From contig CANQIB010000012.1 of the NCBI GenBank assembly GCA_947623915.1, positions 1-64,000 on the forward strand: DNA of 64,000 nucleotides, read 5' to 3'. The position numbers were made by a program, and so were the translations under genes. This document shows positions 36,212-45,530 of this stretch, piece by piece. The stretch comes from an uncultured Ruminiclostridium sp. (GTDB lineage Bacteria; Bacillota; Clostridia; Oscillospirales; Ruminococcaceae). The first letter of the stretch is position 1. Every line of letters starts with the position of its first letter. The notes below the pieces were generated by a model, which was given only the letters and a program-made list of their open reading frames with translations, searched no databases and was not told where the DNA came from.

Positions 36212-37106
36212 CTTTATCAAACCTCCTGTTCATGACTGTAATGAACAAGACGAACGCGGCGGCGATAAGGACGGCGGAATAAGCCGCCGTCGGCAGCGCG
36301 ATGCTTTTGTATGTGAATATATCCGCCAACGCCGAGGGGTAGATGACCGACGCCACGTCGGAGATCCAATACGGCGAATCGTCGGAGGCGAACGCCAAGC
36401 CCCACAGCCGCTGACATATCACGGTCATCAAGTAGTTTGCGAAAAACGGCAGGCAGATTATCAGATATTGATTTCTCATCAGCGACGCGCAAACCGCCGC
36501 GGGCAGCGCCGCCGCCGCTCCGTACAAAAACATACCCGCCAGCTTGGCTATGTACAGCGCCGGCATTCCTATTACCGAATAAAGGCCGTCAAACGGCGGT
36601 ACAAGTTCCGAAACCGCTCCGTCAAGGTACGACTGCGCGAGATCGGGATAATAGGCAAGGTCGGGAAATACCGCCGCCGTATATATCCCGTACAGCGCGT
36701 AACCCACCGTCACCGCCAGTCCGCCCAGCAGTACCGCGCTTATCAGCGTGCCCGCCGCGTAACCTGTTTTTGAGAGCCTGACCGTTTCAAACCTGATAAA
36801 GCGGCTGTCCCTGCCGTCGCAGAACCTTTTGACAAAGGAGAAACCGACGACTATCGGCAGGAACATCACCAGCCATTCGCCCGTGCCGCCTGTTTTGAAT
36901 ATTCCGTATGCGTTAAGGGTAATATCGGAGCGGACAAGCTGGCTGTCGTTTCGTATAATAAGGTCAAGCACCGTTATCGGGTCGGTGGTTTTGGGGTCAA
37001 AAGCCGCCGTCGCGGTAAAGCACAGCATAAATACCAGCAGTATGCAAAAATAAAAGGTTATATCGGTGAAGGTCCTTTTGAAATTTGATAAAATGAGCCT
37101 TAACAT
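36204..37106 (-). CDS. ABC-2-like membrane protein
   Basis: 300 residues with about six membrane segments (FYFCILLVFMLCFTATAAF, LVMFLPIVVGFSFV, ALYIAKLAGMFLYGAAAALPAAVCASL, YSAVLIAAAFVLFITVM) and an extracytoplasmic loop after the first. The motif VKRFCDGRDSRFIRFETVRLSKTGYAAGTL resembles the cytoplasmic loop of ABC-2 type permeases. AAAGGAGG precedes the ATG. Together with the next protein it forms a pair of permeases for the 34.7-kb ATPase. Confidence 0.78.
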   Translation of the reverse strand: MLRLILSNFKRTFTDITFYFCILLVFMLCFTATAAFDPKTTDPITVLDLIIRNDSQLVRSDITLNAYGIFKTGGTGEWLVMFLPIVVGFSFVKRFCDGRDSRFIRFETVRLSKTGYAAGTLISAVLLGGLAVTVGYALYGIYTAAVFPDLAYYPDLAQSYLDGAVSELVPPFDGLYSVIGMPALYIAKLAGMFLYGAAAALPAAVCASLMRNQYLIICLPFFANYLMTVICQRLWGLAFASDDSPYWISDVASVIYPSALADIFTYKSIALPTAAYSAVLIAAAFVLFITVMNRRFDKGE

Positions 37107-37150
37107 AAAGCCTCCTTTCGGGCGTCACCGCGCGCTCGGCACGCAAAGCG

Positions 37151-38689
37151 TCAATCCGCGGAAGAGGTCGAATAGTTGAATTTGTCGCGGTCTCTTGCGT
37201 TAAGATAGCAGGTGTAGTAAAGGTTGTCGTTCTTATTGTACATAACAAATTTCCATGCCGCGTGAGCGGGGTAAACTGTTCTTCCCGTGGAGTCCGTGCC
37301 CATGTTCAAATCATATACTATCGACGCGCTTTTCACCTCGAAATTGACGTGTTCCGTCAGCTTTTCGCTTGCTATCTTTATCGCCTCTTCAAAAGGTATC
37401 ATATCGGTATACTGCTTTTCGTCAACTATCACCGTCTCGGTTCCCGGATGGTAAGCAAAATCCACCTCGTCGCTATACACCATAAAGCCATAGCATATAT
37501 CCGCCATCGGCGCATAACCCGATATCGAACCGCGCAGCCCGTAATTGAACGGTATTTCGTCATACTCTCTGGAACAGTTGTAATAATAGCCGTAGCTGTC
37601 ATCGTTCAATTTATATACCAATACTTCCCGTACTTTGAGATTTACCACCGGCTCGTTCAAGCCGGGGAGCGTGTTTATATAATTTTCAAAGAACGCCGTC
37701 GCGTCCTTTATTTTCACCTCTTTATCCAACAGCTTAAAGCTCTCTTCGCTGTCCGGCAGATACGCTCCGACACACTCAAAGTAGTTTTCGGGACTAAACA
37801 CATCTTTGAGAGGGTTATTTTCCACGCCCGCGTCACATGCTATCCTTCCGGCTACTCCTCTGTTAAAAACGAAATGCCAGCAGCCCAAGGGATAGCCGGT
37901 ACAAAAAAGCACGCTGTCTTCTCTGTGTATCGGGTTGTCTACCTTTCCCTCAAATTCATATATTACATAAGTCGGACCGAGCCCGTTGTCTTCTACTTCG
38001 TCTTGATAAGCATACGACAAATCCCCGTAAAAAAATTGCGGATACGAGTTTGCGCCTTCATCGACGCTGTCATGTTCCTCAAAAGCGGCTTGTTTTAAAA
38101 AGTCGTCATAATGTTTGTACAGCTGCAAATCATATGAACCACCCAAATACATATATTCGGGATAAAATTCATTGTCGGGGAACAGATATTTATAAACCTC
38201 CAGGAAATGTTTCAGTTTTTCTTTCGGCGTTACATCGGCGTCGGTCAAATGCGTTTCATCTACCGTCATTTCACTTATATGGTCCAAATGCTTAGGCACT
38301 TCCGAATGAAAATCCTCGGAAACGGTAAAATTTTCTATTTTATTTATTATCTCGGCGGCCTCCTCATCGGTGTAATTTTCGCGTCCGTTATCAAATACTA
38401 TCGTCTCACGAGGTTTTGCCGCCTCCACGTCGTCAGCGGTAAGCCAATCGTCTTGTATATCCATAGGCTTTTCCGACATTTCGATCTTAAAATCCAACTG
38501 ATAATGCTCTACCGGATAGCCGTCTATCATTTCAACAGATGTATCGCTGTCCGAGCCTAAAGACGTCGCGGTGCCGTCTGTAGGCTCAGACGCCGCCGCG
38601 CTTTCTTCTTCCGACGGCAGACTGCCTTTAAGGTCGGAACAACCGACAAGCAGCAAGGACAGCATAAGTAATGCTATTGTCTTTTTCAT
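37151..38689 (-). CDS. Uncharacterised lipoprotein
   Basis: 512 residues from ATG 38689 (AAAGGA upstream); the earlier 38 track residues lack a ribosome site. Signal peptide MKKTIALLMLSLLLVGCS with lipobox, then a Ser/Glu/Thr-rich linker (~20-50) and a long mixed alpha/beta body with many Tyr and Glu (FFENYINTLPGLNEPVVNLKVREVLVYKL; PFEEAIKIASEKLTEHVNFEVKSASIVYDL). I do not recognise the family. The C-terminal part, where a predicted strand-helix-strand is followed by AAWKFVMYNKNDNLYYTCYLNARD, resembles PepSY-like repeats. Placed upstream of the ABC module, it may be its extracellular partner. Confidence 0.7.
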   Translation of the reverse strand: MKKTIALLMLSLLLVGCSDLKGSLPSEEESAAASEPTDGTATSLGSDSDTSVEMIDGYPVEHYQLDFKIEMSEKPMDIQDDWLTADDVEAAKPRETIVFDNGRENYTDEEAAEIINKIENFTVSEDFHSEVPKHLDHISEMTVDETHLTDADVTPKEKLKHFLEVYKYLFPDNEFYPEYMYLGGSYDLQLYKHYDDFLKQAAFEEHDSVDEGANSYPQFFYGDLSYAYQDEVEDNGLGPTYVIYEFEGKVDNPIHREDSVLFCTGYPLGCWHFVFNRGVAGRIACDAGVENNPLKDVFSPENYFECVGAYLPDSEESFKLLDKEVKIKDATAFFENYINTLPGLNEPVVNLKVREVLVYKLNDDSYGYYYNCSREYDEIPFNYGLRGSISGYAPMADICYGFMVYSDEVDFAYHPGTETVIVDEKQYTDMIPFEEAIKIASEKLTEHVNFEVKSASIVYDLNMGTDSTGRTVYPAHAAWKFVMYNKNDNLYYTCYLNARDRDKFNYSTSSAD

Positions 38690-39102
38690 ATTTATTCCTT
38701 TCTTGCGTATGCGATTGCCATCACAAATGTCGTAAAATCTCGAAAAAATTTTGCCAAAATTTTCTATCCTTTTTAATTTTAATATATGTAAAGATATGTT
38801 CAAACAAATCGCGCGCTTTGTTTAAAACAAATCAATACAAGCGGAATGATATTATCGTTGTTTTCGGAAAGTATATATTTTTATCTTTAATTTAATTATA
38901 CCTTTTGCTAAAGTTTTGTCAATAGGACGTGCAATATTTTTTCACTTTTTTGATATTTTTGTATGTTGCATACAAAATTATCACATAAATTTTGTTAATA
39001 TTTTTTGTAATTTTTTGACAGATAATGTCTTTAAAAAGCGGATAACGATTTTTAAAGACATTTAATAAGTTTGGAGTGATACAGACTCTTTTTTTTCGAG
39101 AA
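38690..39102 (-). promoter_or_regulatory. Promoter region of the lipoprotein/ABC module
   Basis: AT-rich gene-free stretch. Minus strand TTGACA (38917-38922), 16-base spacer, TATAAT (38895-38900) gives a leader of about 200 bases. Upstream are a perfect inverted repeat TTTTGTATG-TTG-CATACAAAA (38957-38977), placed like an operator, and a second one with arms TGTCTTTAAAAA / TTTTTAAAGACA (39026-39060). No gene seen. Confidence 0.7.
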
Positions 39103-39136
39103 AAATCTCCGTACGTTTTACCGTACGGAGATTTAA
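39103..39136 (-). terminator. Terminator of the BspA-like gene
   Basis: Perfect stem AAATCTCCGTACG / CGTACGGAGATTT with a 6-base loop, about 20 bases past the stop; A/T-rich on both flanks (TTTTCTCG on the minus side). Confidence 0.8.
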
Positions 39137-39157
39137 ATATTATGTTATCTTAATAGC

Positions 39158-41803
39158 TTATTTCTTTTTCCTGCGTATCATTGATACCGCCATAGCGCCT
39201 AAAGCTCCCGACATCAGGACTGCCGCGCTGAATGACGGAGCATAGCCGGTATCGGGGTTCTCGGTATCGGCAGGCTTGCTCGTGTCGGCGGGCTTGCTTG
39301 TATCTTCAGGCTTGCTTGTATCTTCAGGCTTGCCCGTATCTTCAGGCTTGCTTGTATCTTCAGGTTTGCTTGTATCGGCAGGTTTGCTCGTATCAGCAGG
39401 TTTAGCGGAAGTTTTAGCGGTAGTTTCTTTCAATTCGCTTGTCAGGTAGGTATAACCGAACTCTTCCTCTATTGTAGCAGTAGCTCTTATCGCAATGTTG
39501 TATTCGGTGTTTTCCTCAAGACCTTCTATTTTGTAGGAGAGAGCGTCGCCGTCGGCATAAAGGTATGTCCAGTCGCTGTCGCCCTTCTTTTGATAGCTTA
39601 CCTCATAGTTTTCAGCGCCCGGAGCCCTGCTCCAGGTAAGCTCGATATAATCGGCTCCGACGTCGGTTACGGCAAAGTCGGTTATCTGACCTATAACGGC
39701 CTTAAAATCGATCTTATTATCATTTGCATATTTTTCGGACGCCGAGCCTATATAGCTGTAGACAGTCAAATCTTTCGAGCAGCCGTAAAATACGTCTTCG
39801 CCTATTTCGCTGAGGCTTTCGGGCAGCTCGGCTCTCTCTAATAATCCATCGTTTAGGAAAACGCACCAGCCTATTTTCTTAACGCCCTCCTCCAGCTTTA
39901 CGGATTTTAAGGAAGTGCAGTTGCTGAACGCATAGTCGCCTATCTCGACCACACTTTCGGGGATAGTCACTTCGGTAAGATAAATACATTTATTGAACGC
40001 TTCCGTTCCTATTTCCTTTACGCTTTCGGGAATAGTTAAAGAGGTAACAGCGGTGCCGGCAAACGCGCCGTTTCCTATGCAGTCAACGTTTTCGGGGATA
40101 TTTATCGAGTCGAGATAAGCGCACATCGAAAAGGCGTAATTGCCTATATGCTTTATGCTGTCGGGCAGCGTCAAAGAGGAAAAAGTAGTATGACCGCTGA
40201 AAGTATAATCGGCGATACCTATAGTGCCTTCCTTTATCTCGACTGTTTCAACACCGTAATCGCAGCCTATCAGCCAGTTTCCGCCGTATTTTAATTCGCC
40301 GGTCTGGTCAAGAAGAAAAGCCGTAGCCATAAACGCGCCGCTTCCTATGCGCTCAACGCTGTCGGGGATATTTACCGATTTAAGATCATAACAGTATGCG
40401 AAAGCCGTATTTCCAATATACTTTACGCTGTCGGGGATAACTACCGACGTCAGACGATTTAAGCGGCTGACTGCCGAATCCGCGATACCAACTGTGCCGT
40501 CCTTTATTTCTATCACAGCATTATCGGAATCGCTGTCGCTGCCTATCACCCAGTTTCCCGCATATTTCAGCGGAGTCGTCTGATCGTTCATCACAGCGGT
40601 ATTATAAAACGCGTCATACCCAATAACCTCTACGGTATCGGGAAGAGTTACGGAAGCTAATCCGACGCAGTTTGCAAACGCGTTGTTCCCGACTACTTTA
40701 ACGCTTTCGGGGATAGTGACCGAAGTCAGTCCCTCACAGTCGATAAATGCGTATGCGTCTATTTCAACTGCGGTATCGGGTACGGTATATGTACCGCTTT
40801 TGCCGCCCGGACAGGTGATAAGGGTGCAGGCGTCCACATCGAACAGCACGCCGTCTATCGAAGTGAAAGCGGTATTATTCTTATCTACGTTTATTTCGGT
40901 CAGCTTGTCGCAATCTACAAAAGCATAATTTCCGATATCGATTACCTTAGCGGGTATGTCTATCGAAGTCAGAGAGGAGCAGCCGTAAAATGCACCGTAT
41001 TCGATTTCGGTTATCGAAGACGGAATTTTTACAGAAGTCAGCGACGAGCATGACGAAAACGCGGAATTGCCTATAACTTCAACGCCTTCGGGTATATCCG
41101 CCGAGATCAGCCCCGTACAGCCTTTGAAAGCATTGTAGCCTATTTTTGTCATGCCGGCGGGAATAGCTATCGAAGTAAGGACTTCGCAATCGACAAACGC
41201 GCCGTCGGCGATCCAAGTTACTCCGTCGGGAATAGCATACGCGCCTTTCTTAGCTTCCGGATACCACACCAATCCGTCGCCGCTTTTAGTGAGCAGTACG
41301 CCGTCCTCCGCCTTATAAGCCGTATTGTCCGCGTCTACGGAGAATTTTGTAAGAACGGGACAATCCGAGAATGCATGACCGCCGATATCATCCAAATTCT
41401 CGGGTATATTTACCTCGGTCAGGTCATTTCCGCTAAAGGAATATGCACCTATCCTATCAACGGTATCGGGTATTTCCACCGACGTAAGACCTTTCCGCTG
41501 AAATGCGAAATTGCCTATTGCGGTAACGGTATAGCCGTCCACCTCGGACGGAATTACAAGGTCTTTTGTATTTCCTTCGTATCCGATTATAATCGCGGTA
41601 ACGGCATCGTCCGCCTCTGACGTTTCATACTCGAATGTGTCCTCGCCGACATGATAAAAGTATGAATCGTCCACTATGAGAGCTTTTGCGGCTACGACGT
41701 TTTCTACAGTCGGCTCCGCGCCGACGGTAAACGGAATTGCGCAAACCACTGTTATCGCCATTGCCGCCGCCGTTACGGATACGGGTAATTTTAATGATCT
41801 CAT
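39158..41803 (-). CDS. BspA-like leucine-rich surface protein with Fn3 domain and NPDTG wall anchor
   Basis: 881 residues from ATG 41803 (GGAGG five bases upstream; the track's TTG four codons earlier lies in the ribosome site). After a signal peptide (VTAAAMAITVVCAIPFTVGA) come about twenty BspA/TpLRR-type repeats with the phrase IPDSV..IG..AF..C..L.S, interrupted by small inserts such as GVLLTKSGDGLVWYPEAKKG. A fibronectin III-like domain follows (~690-780: TDFAVTDVGADYIELTWSRAPGAENYEVSY), then a KPADTS/KPEDTS linker, the sorting motif NPDTG, a membrane segment and RRKKK. It should be covalently attached to the wall by sortase. Such proteins bind host or fibre ligands; the ligand is unknown. 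Confidence 0.9.
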   Translation of the reverse strand: MRSLKLPVSVTAAAMAITVVCAIPFTVGAEPTVENVVAAKALIVDDSYFYHVGEDTFEYETSEADDAVTAIIIGYEGNTKDLVIPSEVDGYTVTAIGNFAFQRKGLTSVEIPDTVDRIGAYSFSGNDLTEVNIPENLDDIGGHAFSDCPVLTKFSVDADNTAYKAEDGVLLTKSGDGLVWYPEAKKGAYAIPDGVTWIADGAFVDCEVLTSIAIPAGMTKIGYNAFKGCTGLISADIPEGVEVIGNSAFSSCSSLTSVKIPSSITEIEYGAFYGCSSLTSIDIPAKVIDIGNYAFVDCDKLTEINVDKNNTAFTSIDGVLFDVDACTLITCPGGKSGTYTVPDTAVEIDAYAFIDCEGLTSVTIPESVKVVGNNAFANCVGLASVTLPDTVEVIGYDAFYNTAVMNDQTTPLKYAGNWVIGSDSDSDNAVIEIKDGTVGIADSAVSRLNRLTSVVIPDSVKYIGNTAFAYCYDLKSVNIPDSVERIGSGAFMATAFLLDQTGELKYGGNWLIGCDYGVETVEIKEGTIGIADYTFSGHTTFSSLTLPDSIKHIGNYAFSMCAYLDSINIPENVDCIGNGAFAGTAVTSLTIPESVKEIGTEAFNKCIYLTEVTIPESVVEIGDYAFSNCTSLKSVKLEEGVKKIGWCVFLNDGLLERAELPESLSEIGEDVFYGCSKDLTVYSYIGSASEKYANDNKIDFKAVIGQITDFAVTDVGADYIELTWSRAPGAENYEVSYQKKGDSDWTYLYADGDALSYKIEGLEENTEYNIAIRATATIEEEFGYTYLTSELKETTAKTSAKPADTSKPADTSKPEDTSKPEDTGKPEDTSKPEDTSKPADTSKPADTENPDTGYAPSFSAAVLMSGALGAMAVSMIRRKKK

Positions 41804-41979
41804 TGCTGCCTCCAAAAAATAAAATTTTTCGCAAAACGCGAAATTTTGAGCATGAAATTATCCGAGATAATCTCATAGTTTGCGCTCTCGGCGCAAAATT
41901 TTGCCGGTGTTCGGATACGGTAAATTTCTTTTATATGTATGTCTCAATTCCCTGTCCGCAAACACCGAATCATGTTTTT

Positions 41980-42008
41980 ATTATATCACTTGTTTTTTCG
42001 ATTGTCAA
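41980..42008 (-). promoter_or_regulatory. Promoter of the BspA-like gene
   Basis: Minus strand TTGACA (42003-42008), 17-base spacer, TATAAT (41980-41985), a consensus sigma-A promoter. The ~170-base leader contains hairpins TTTGCGC/GCGCAAA and TTCGC/GCGAA. Confidence 0.85.
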
Positions 42009-42116
42009 ATGCCGATAACCTTTTTTTCAAGCGCGCAAGAGCTGCTTTCGTGCTTGAATGTCGGACATATTATAGGGGCGGGGAACATCATAAAATCCTA
42101 ACAAATCTCTATATTC

Positions 42117-42145
42117 TTGACAAAAAATAAAATATGTTATATAAT
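42117..42145 (+). promoter_or_regulatory. Promoter of the 42-46.5 kb ABC module
   Basis: TTGACA (42117-42122), 17-base spacer, TATAAT (42140-42145). Divergent from the BspA promoter, 130 bases apart; the rest of the 41804-42246 gap holds no gene. Confidence 0.85.
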
Positions 42146-42246
42146 AAATATAACACTTTTTTGTGCCATATTTCGCTATTATTTTCCGTAATTTCCAATA
42201 AGTGAAAGCGTTATTTAAGACAACATTATTAAAAAGGAGCATTACT

Positions 42247-43383
42247 ATGAAAAACTTGTCGAGATCATTAAGCATATCACTTTCGGCGCTCATACTGCTC
42301 TCAGGCTGCAGCGGAGGAAATGAGAGCGTATATATCGACACATCAGATACCGAGAGCGGGGATAATTATTTCGGAGGCGATATATCGGAAAATTTTTCTT
42401 ACAACACCTGTAACAAAAATATAATGAATGATAAATTCACCTTCGACGGCAGTCTTCTTTATGTCAGCGGTCCTCCCGAAATGACGGTCGACATAAACAG
42501 CGGACAGGTGCGGGTGTTCTGCGATGTGCCGGGCTGCGCACATAAGGAAAATTCTCCCGACTGCCTCGGCTATAATAATTTTTGGTACGCGACCGCCGCG
42601 CCCGACGGCATCTATTATACCGACTCAGATAAGCTGTGCTTGTATGACGGTGAGCAAAAAGTCATTTTCACCAACGACTTTTTCACCGACTATGAGGAAG
42701 AAAATCACCCCGACGCAAAAAATGACCTTTCAAAGCTATTACTTATCGACAATACCCTTTATGTGTTCGGGACGACCTTTTGCTATACATACGACATACA
42801 GACAAAGCAGCTCAGCGAGCCGTTTAAGGTAACAGGCGGAGTCAGCTTGGCAGTCGCCTCCGACGGCAAAAAGATATACACCGCGACCGACAGCGGCGAA
42901 ATGTATATGTATGACTTTGACACAAACGAATACAAAAAGACGGGCGACAACATATGGACGGTACAGTATAAGAACGGCTATGTTTATTATGTACAGTATG
43001 AAAATGAGATACCCATGCTGTACAGGGCGGATACCGAGCTTAAAGAAAGCGTTAAGCTGATAGAGGACTGCTACGTCAATTTCCTTGTTACGGAAAGCCA
43101 CATCTATTATCAGAACTTCTCCGACGAGGCGCTCGGCGCGTATGTCTGCGACCTTGACGGGAAAAACGCAAAGCCCATACAGTTTCCCAAAGAAGACCCT
43201 AACGTGGTAGGAAAGGCGATAGTGCCGGGCTTGCTTTACATCACCCCCGCGGGAAATACCGACAAGGTGTGTATGAAGGGCGGCGCTTATGAAGAATACA
43301 TCTTTGTTATCGAGGACGGCTCGGACGAGGTTTCTAAGCTGATAAGCCTCTACGATTATCAAGACCCCATAAATCGGTGGTAA
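42247..43383 (+). CDS. Lipoprotein with beta-propeller-like repeats
   Basis: 378 residues from ATG 42247 (AAGGAG upstream). Lipobox LILLSGC at residue ~22. The body has repeated short strands ending in YYTD, YVFGTTFCYTYD, YTATDSGEMYMYD, YYVQYENEIPMLYRAD, YYQNFSDEALGAYVCDLDG, which suggests a DUF5050-like beta-propeller. A CDVPGCAHKENSPDC segment contains three closely spaced cysteines, unusual for an exported lipoprotein and possibly a metal or disulfide site. It precedes the ABC permease by 13 bases and is probably the extracellular partner of that transporter. Confidence 0.72.
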   Translation: MKNLSRSLSISLSALILLSGCSGGNESVYIDTSDTESGDNYFGGDISENFSYNTCNKNIMNDKFTFDGSLLYVSGPPEMTVDINSGQVRVFCDVPGCAHKENSPDCLGYNNFWYATAAPDGIYYTDSDKLCLYDGEQKVIFTNDFFTDYEEENHPDAKNDLSKLLLIDNTLYVFGTTFCYTYDIQTKQLSEPFKVTGGVSLAVASDGKKIYTATDSGEMYMYDFDTNEYKKTGDNIWTVQYKNGYVYYVQYENEIPMLYRADTELKESVKLIEDCYVNFLVTESHIYYQNFSDEALGAYVCDLDGKNAKPIQFPKEDPNVVGKAIVPGLLYITPAGNTDKVCMKGGAYEEYIFVIEDGSDEVSKLISLYDYQDPINRW

Positions 43384-43396
43384 ACGGAACGATAAT

Positions 43397-44647
43397 ATGA
43401 ACAGAATAACACCTGAATTTAAAAAGCTGTTTTCATCGGCTTTCACATGGGTATGCCTTATCGCGGTAATCGCATTTATGGGATATTATGTGTATAAGGC
43501 TTTTAGCGTCAGTATGTACCAAGAGGACTTTAGTCGGGATACCTACCGTAACATTATAGCCGAGTACAGAGCAAAAGGGTTGTCAGACCAAGAGCTTTTA
43601 GAGCAGCTTAGCGCGGAAAATTCACAGCTGACGGAGCAGGCTATAGCCTACGGAGATGATGATGATATTTACAGTATGCCAGGCAAATACGGCAAAAATC
43701 CTATCGACGATTTTTTATCGCTTAACCGAGCCTGTGATTATGCCCGCTATCTGTTTGACGATCTGCCCTCGCACCGCAGGGTGATAGTTACCGACGCGCT
43801 GTACAATATCCGCGCCGAGCAGGCAAAATCCGAGCCCGACCTATACATAATAAGCGAAAATCAGCTTGCGGCAGATATGTACAACCGTATCGTGCCGACC
43901 GAGTTTACAGACCCCGGCGATGTGGACAGGACTCTCGAATATTTTGACAACACGATATGGGACTATATAATGGCGGCTTTTGCGGTGCTGCTTACTGTGC
44001 GTATGTTCACCCTCGATATAACCCGCCGCTCTTATAAAATGATCTTCTCCTCGGCTAACGGCCGCGGCAGGCTTTTTCTCTCGCAGATGTCGGTATGCCT
44101 TATCGTTTTTACCGCAATGATACTTATACAAACGCTCTGCCAGCTGATTTGCGGCATAGTATTTTTCGGGGTCGAGAATTTCTCCCTGCCGGTGCAGAAT
44201 GTCGAAAGCTTTGAGCTTTGCCCGTTTAATTTGACGCTCGGCGGATATTTCGCGCTAAAAACTATCGGAAAGCTGCTGTTTTATTACATGACCGCGACGT
44301 TTGCCGCTATGCTGTGCGCGCTTATCAGAAAGCCTCTGCCCTGCGCGGCCGTATCTTTGACGGCGGCGATCCTCCCGCTTGCGGCGGCGGGATATATACA
44401 CGAGCTTACCCTTGGAGAAAATATATTATCGGCGGAATACAAAATATTTGAAGCGCTGCGGTGCTTTGTCCCGCATTGTCTGCTTGATCCAGAAACTTAT
44501 TTCACCTCGTTTGACCATATAAACATCGCGGGTTTGGAAATAAGCAGGTTCGTGTTTGTTGTGATCATAACCGCAATAATCACGGCAGGCTGCTTTGTTC
44601 TTGCATATCTGAAATTCGGGAAATCTACAGCAAAACAGCGAGGGTGA
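43397..44647 (+). CDS. ABC-2-like membrane protein
   Basis: 416 residues. N-terminal membrane segment WVCLIAVIAFMGYYVY, a ~150-residue extracytoplasmic domain, then five membrane segments (IMAAFAVLLTVRMF, LIVFTAMILIQTLCQLI, LLFYYMTATFAAMLCAL, AAVSLTAAILPLAAAGYI, FVFVVIITAIITAGCFV). The layout with a large loop after the first helix is that of ABC-2 permeases. It is four bases ahead of the ATPase gene. Substrate unknown. Confidence 0.8.
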   Translation: MNRITPEFKKLFSSAFTWVCLIAVIAFMGYYVYKAFSVSMYQEDFSRDTYRNIIAEYRAKGLSDQELLEQLSAENSQLTEQAIAYGDDDDIYSMPGKYGKNPIDDFLSLNRACDYARYLFDDLPSHRRVIVTDALYNIRAEQAKSEPDLYIISENQLAADMYNRIVPTEFTDPGDVDRTLEYFDNTIWDYIMAAFAVLLTVRMFTLDITRRSYKMIFSSANGRGRLFLSQMSVCLIVFTAMILIQTLCQLICGIVFFGVENFSLPVQNVESFELCPFNLTLGGYFALKTIGKLLFYYMTATFAAMLCALIRKPLPCAAVSLTAAILPLAAAGYIHELTLGENILSAEYKIFEALRCFVPHCLLDPETYFTSFDHINIAGLEISRFVFVVIITAIITAGCFVLAYLKFGKSTAKQRG

Positions 44648-44651
44648 CATT

Positions 44652-45530
44652 ATGACGCTTGAATTTAAAAACGTAACAAAAAAATACCGCAGTAAGACCG
44701 CGCTGAACGGCTTTACCGCCACGCTCACCGAGGGGGTGTACGCCCTGCTCGGTCCTAACGGCGCGGGAAAGTCAACGCTTATGAATATCCTCGCGGGCTT
44801 GTTGAAACCGACCGCCGGTGAAATTCTCCTTGACGGACAGAGTACCGAAAAATTAGGCAGACAGTTTAGGAACATACTCGGCTATCTTCCGCAGGATCCC
44901 GGATTTTACCCGACCTTTTCGGGCTATGAGCTGATGAAATATTACGCGGCGCTTAAAGATATAAAACGACCGGAGGAGAGGATAAATGAGCTGCTTCGGT
45001 TTGTAAATCTCAGCGACGATTCAAAGAGAAAATACAAGGAATATTCCGGCGGAATGAAGCGCAGGCTCGGCATAGCCGTCTGCCTGTTGAACGACCCGAA
45101 AATTCTTATCCTCGACGAGCCGACCGCGGGGCTTGACCCTAAAGAGCGTATGCGCTTTCGCAATATAATCGGGAAAATAGGGCGCGACAAAACGGTTATC
45201 CTTGCCACCCACATCGTATCGGATGTAGAAAGTATAGCGGACTGCTTTATTCTGCTGAAAAACGGAGAAACAGCCGCTGTGAGAACCGCCGACGAGATAC
45301 TCGACATCGTCGACGGAAAGGTCTGGGAGAATGTCACGTCCGCTCAGGCGGCGGAGGAATACGCGCTTGACAGAGCCAACGCGAACATAGTAAAGCGGGA
45401 CGGCGAAGTGCTGCTGCACATTGTTTCGGACGATAAACCGTTTGATAATTCCGAACCCGTGACCCCGACGCTTGAGGACGTATATATGTATATTTTCAAT
45501 GAAGCATCCGAAGAAAGAAGCAAGGAATGA
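44652..45530 (+). CDS. ABC transporter ATP-binding protein (NatA/CcmA-like)
   Basis: 292 residues: Walker A GPNGAGKST, Q-loop YLPQDPGFYP, signature YSGGMKRRLGIA, Walker B ILILDEPTAGLDP, H-loop ATHI, and a ~80-residue C-terminal part common in ABC-2 exporter ATPases. Its last bases overlap the start of the next permease gene (ATGA). Ribosome site GAGGGTG. Works with the two flanking permeases as an export or membrane-maintenance transporter. Confidence 0.92.
   Translation: MTLEFKNVTKKYRSKTALNGFTATLTEGVYALLGPNGAGKSTLMNILAGLLKPTAGEILLDGQSTEKLGRQFRNILGYLPQDPGFYPTFSGYELMKYYAALKDIKRPEERINELLRFVNLSDDSKRKYKEYSGGMKRRLGIAVCLLNDPKILILDEPTAGLDPKERMRFRNIIGKIGRDKTVILATHIVSDVESIADCFILLKNGETAAVRTADEILDIVDGKVWENVTSAQAAEEYALDRANANIVKRDGEVLLHIVSDDKPFDNSEPVTPTLEDVYMYIFNEASEERSKE

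Noticed and set aside
38955-39062. CRISPR-like or tandem repeats in the AT-rich 38.7-39.1 kb gap
   Set aside because: Only two unrelated inverted repeats are present, without regularly spaced direct repeats.
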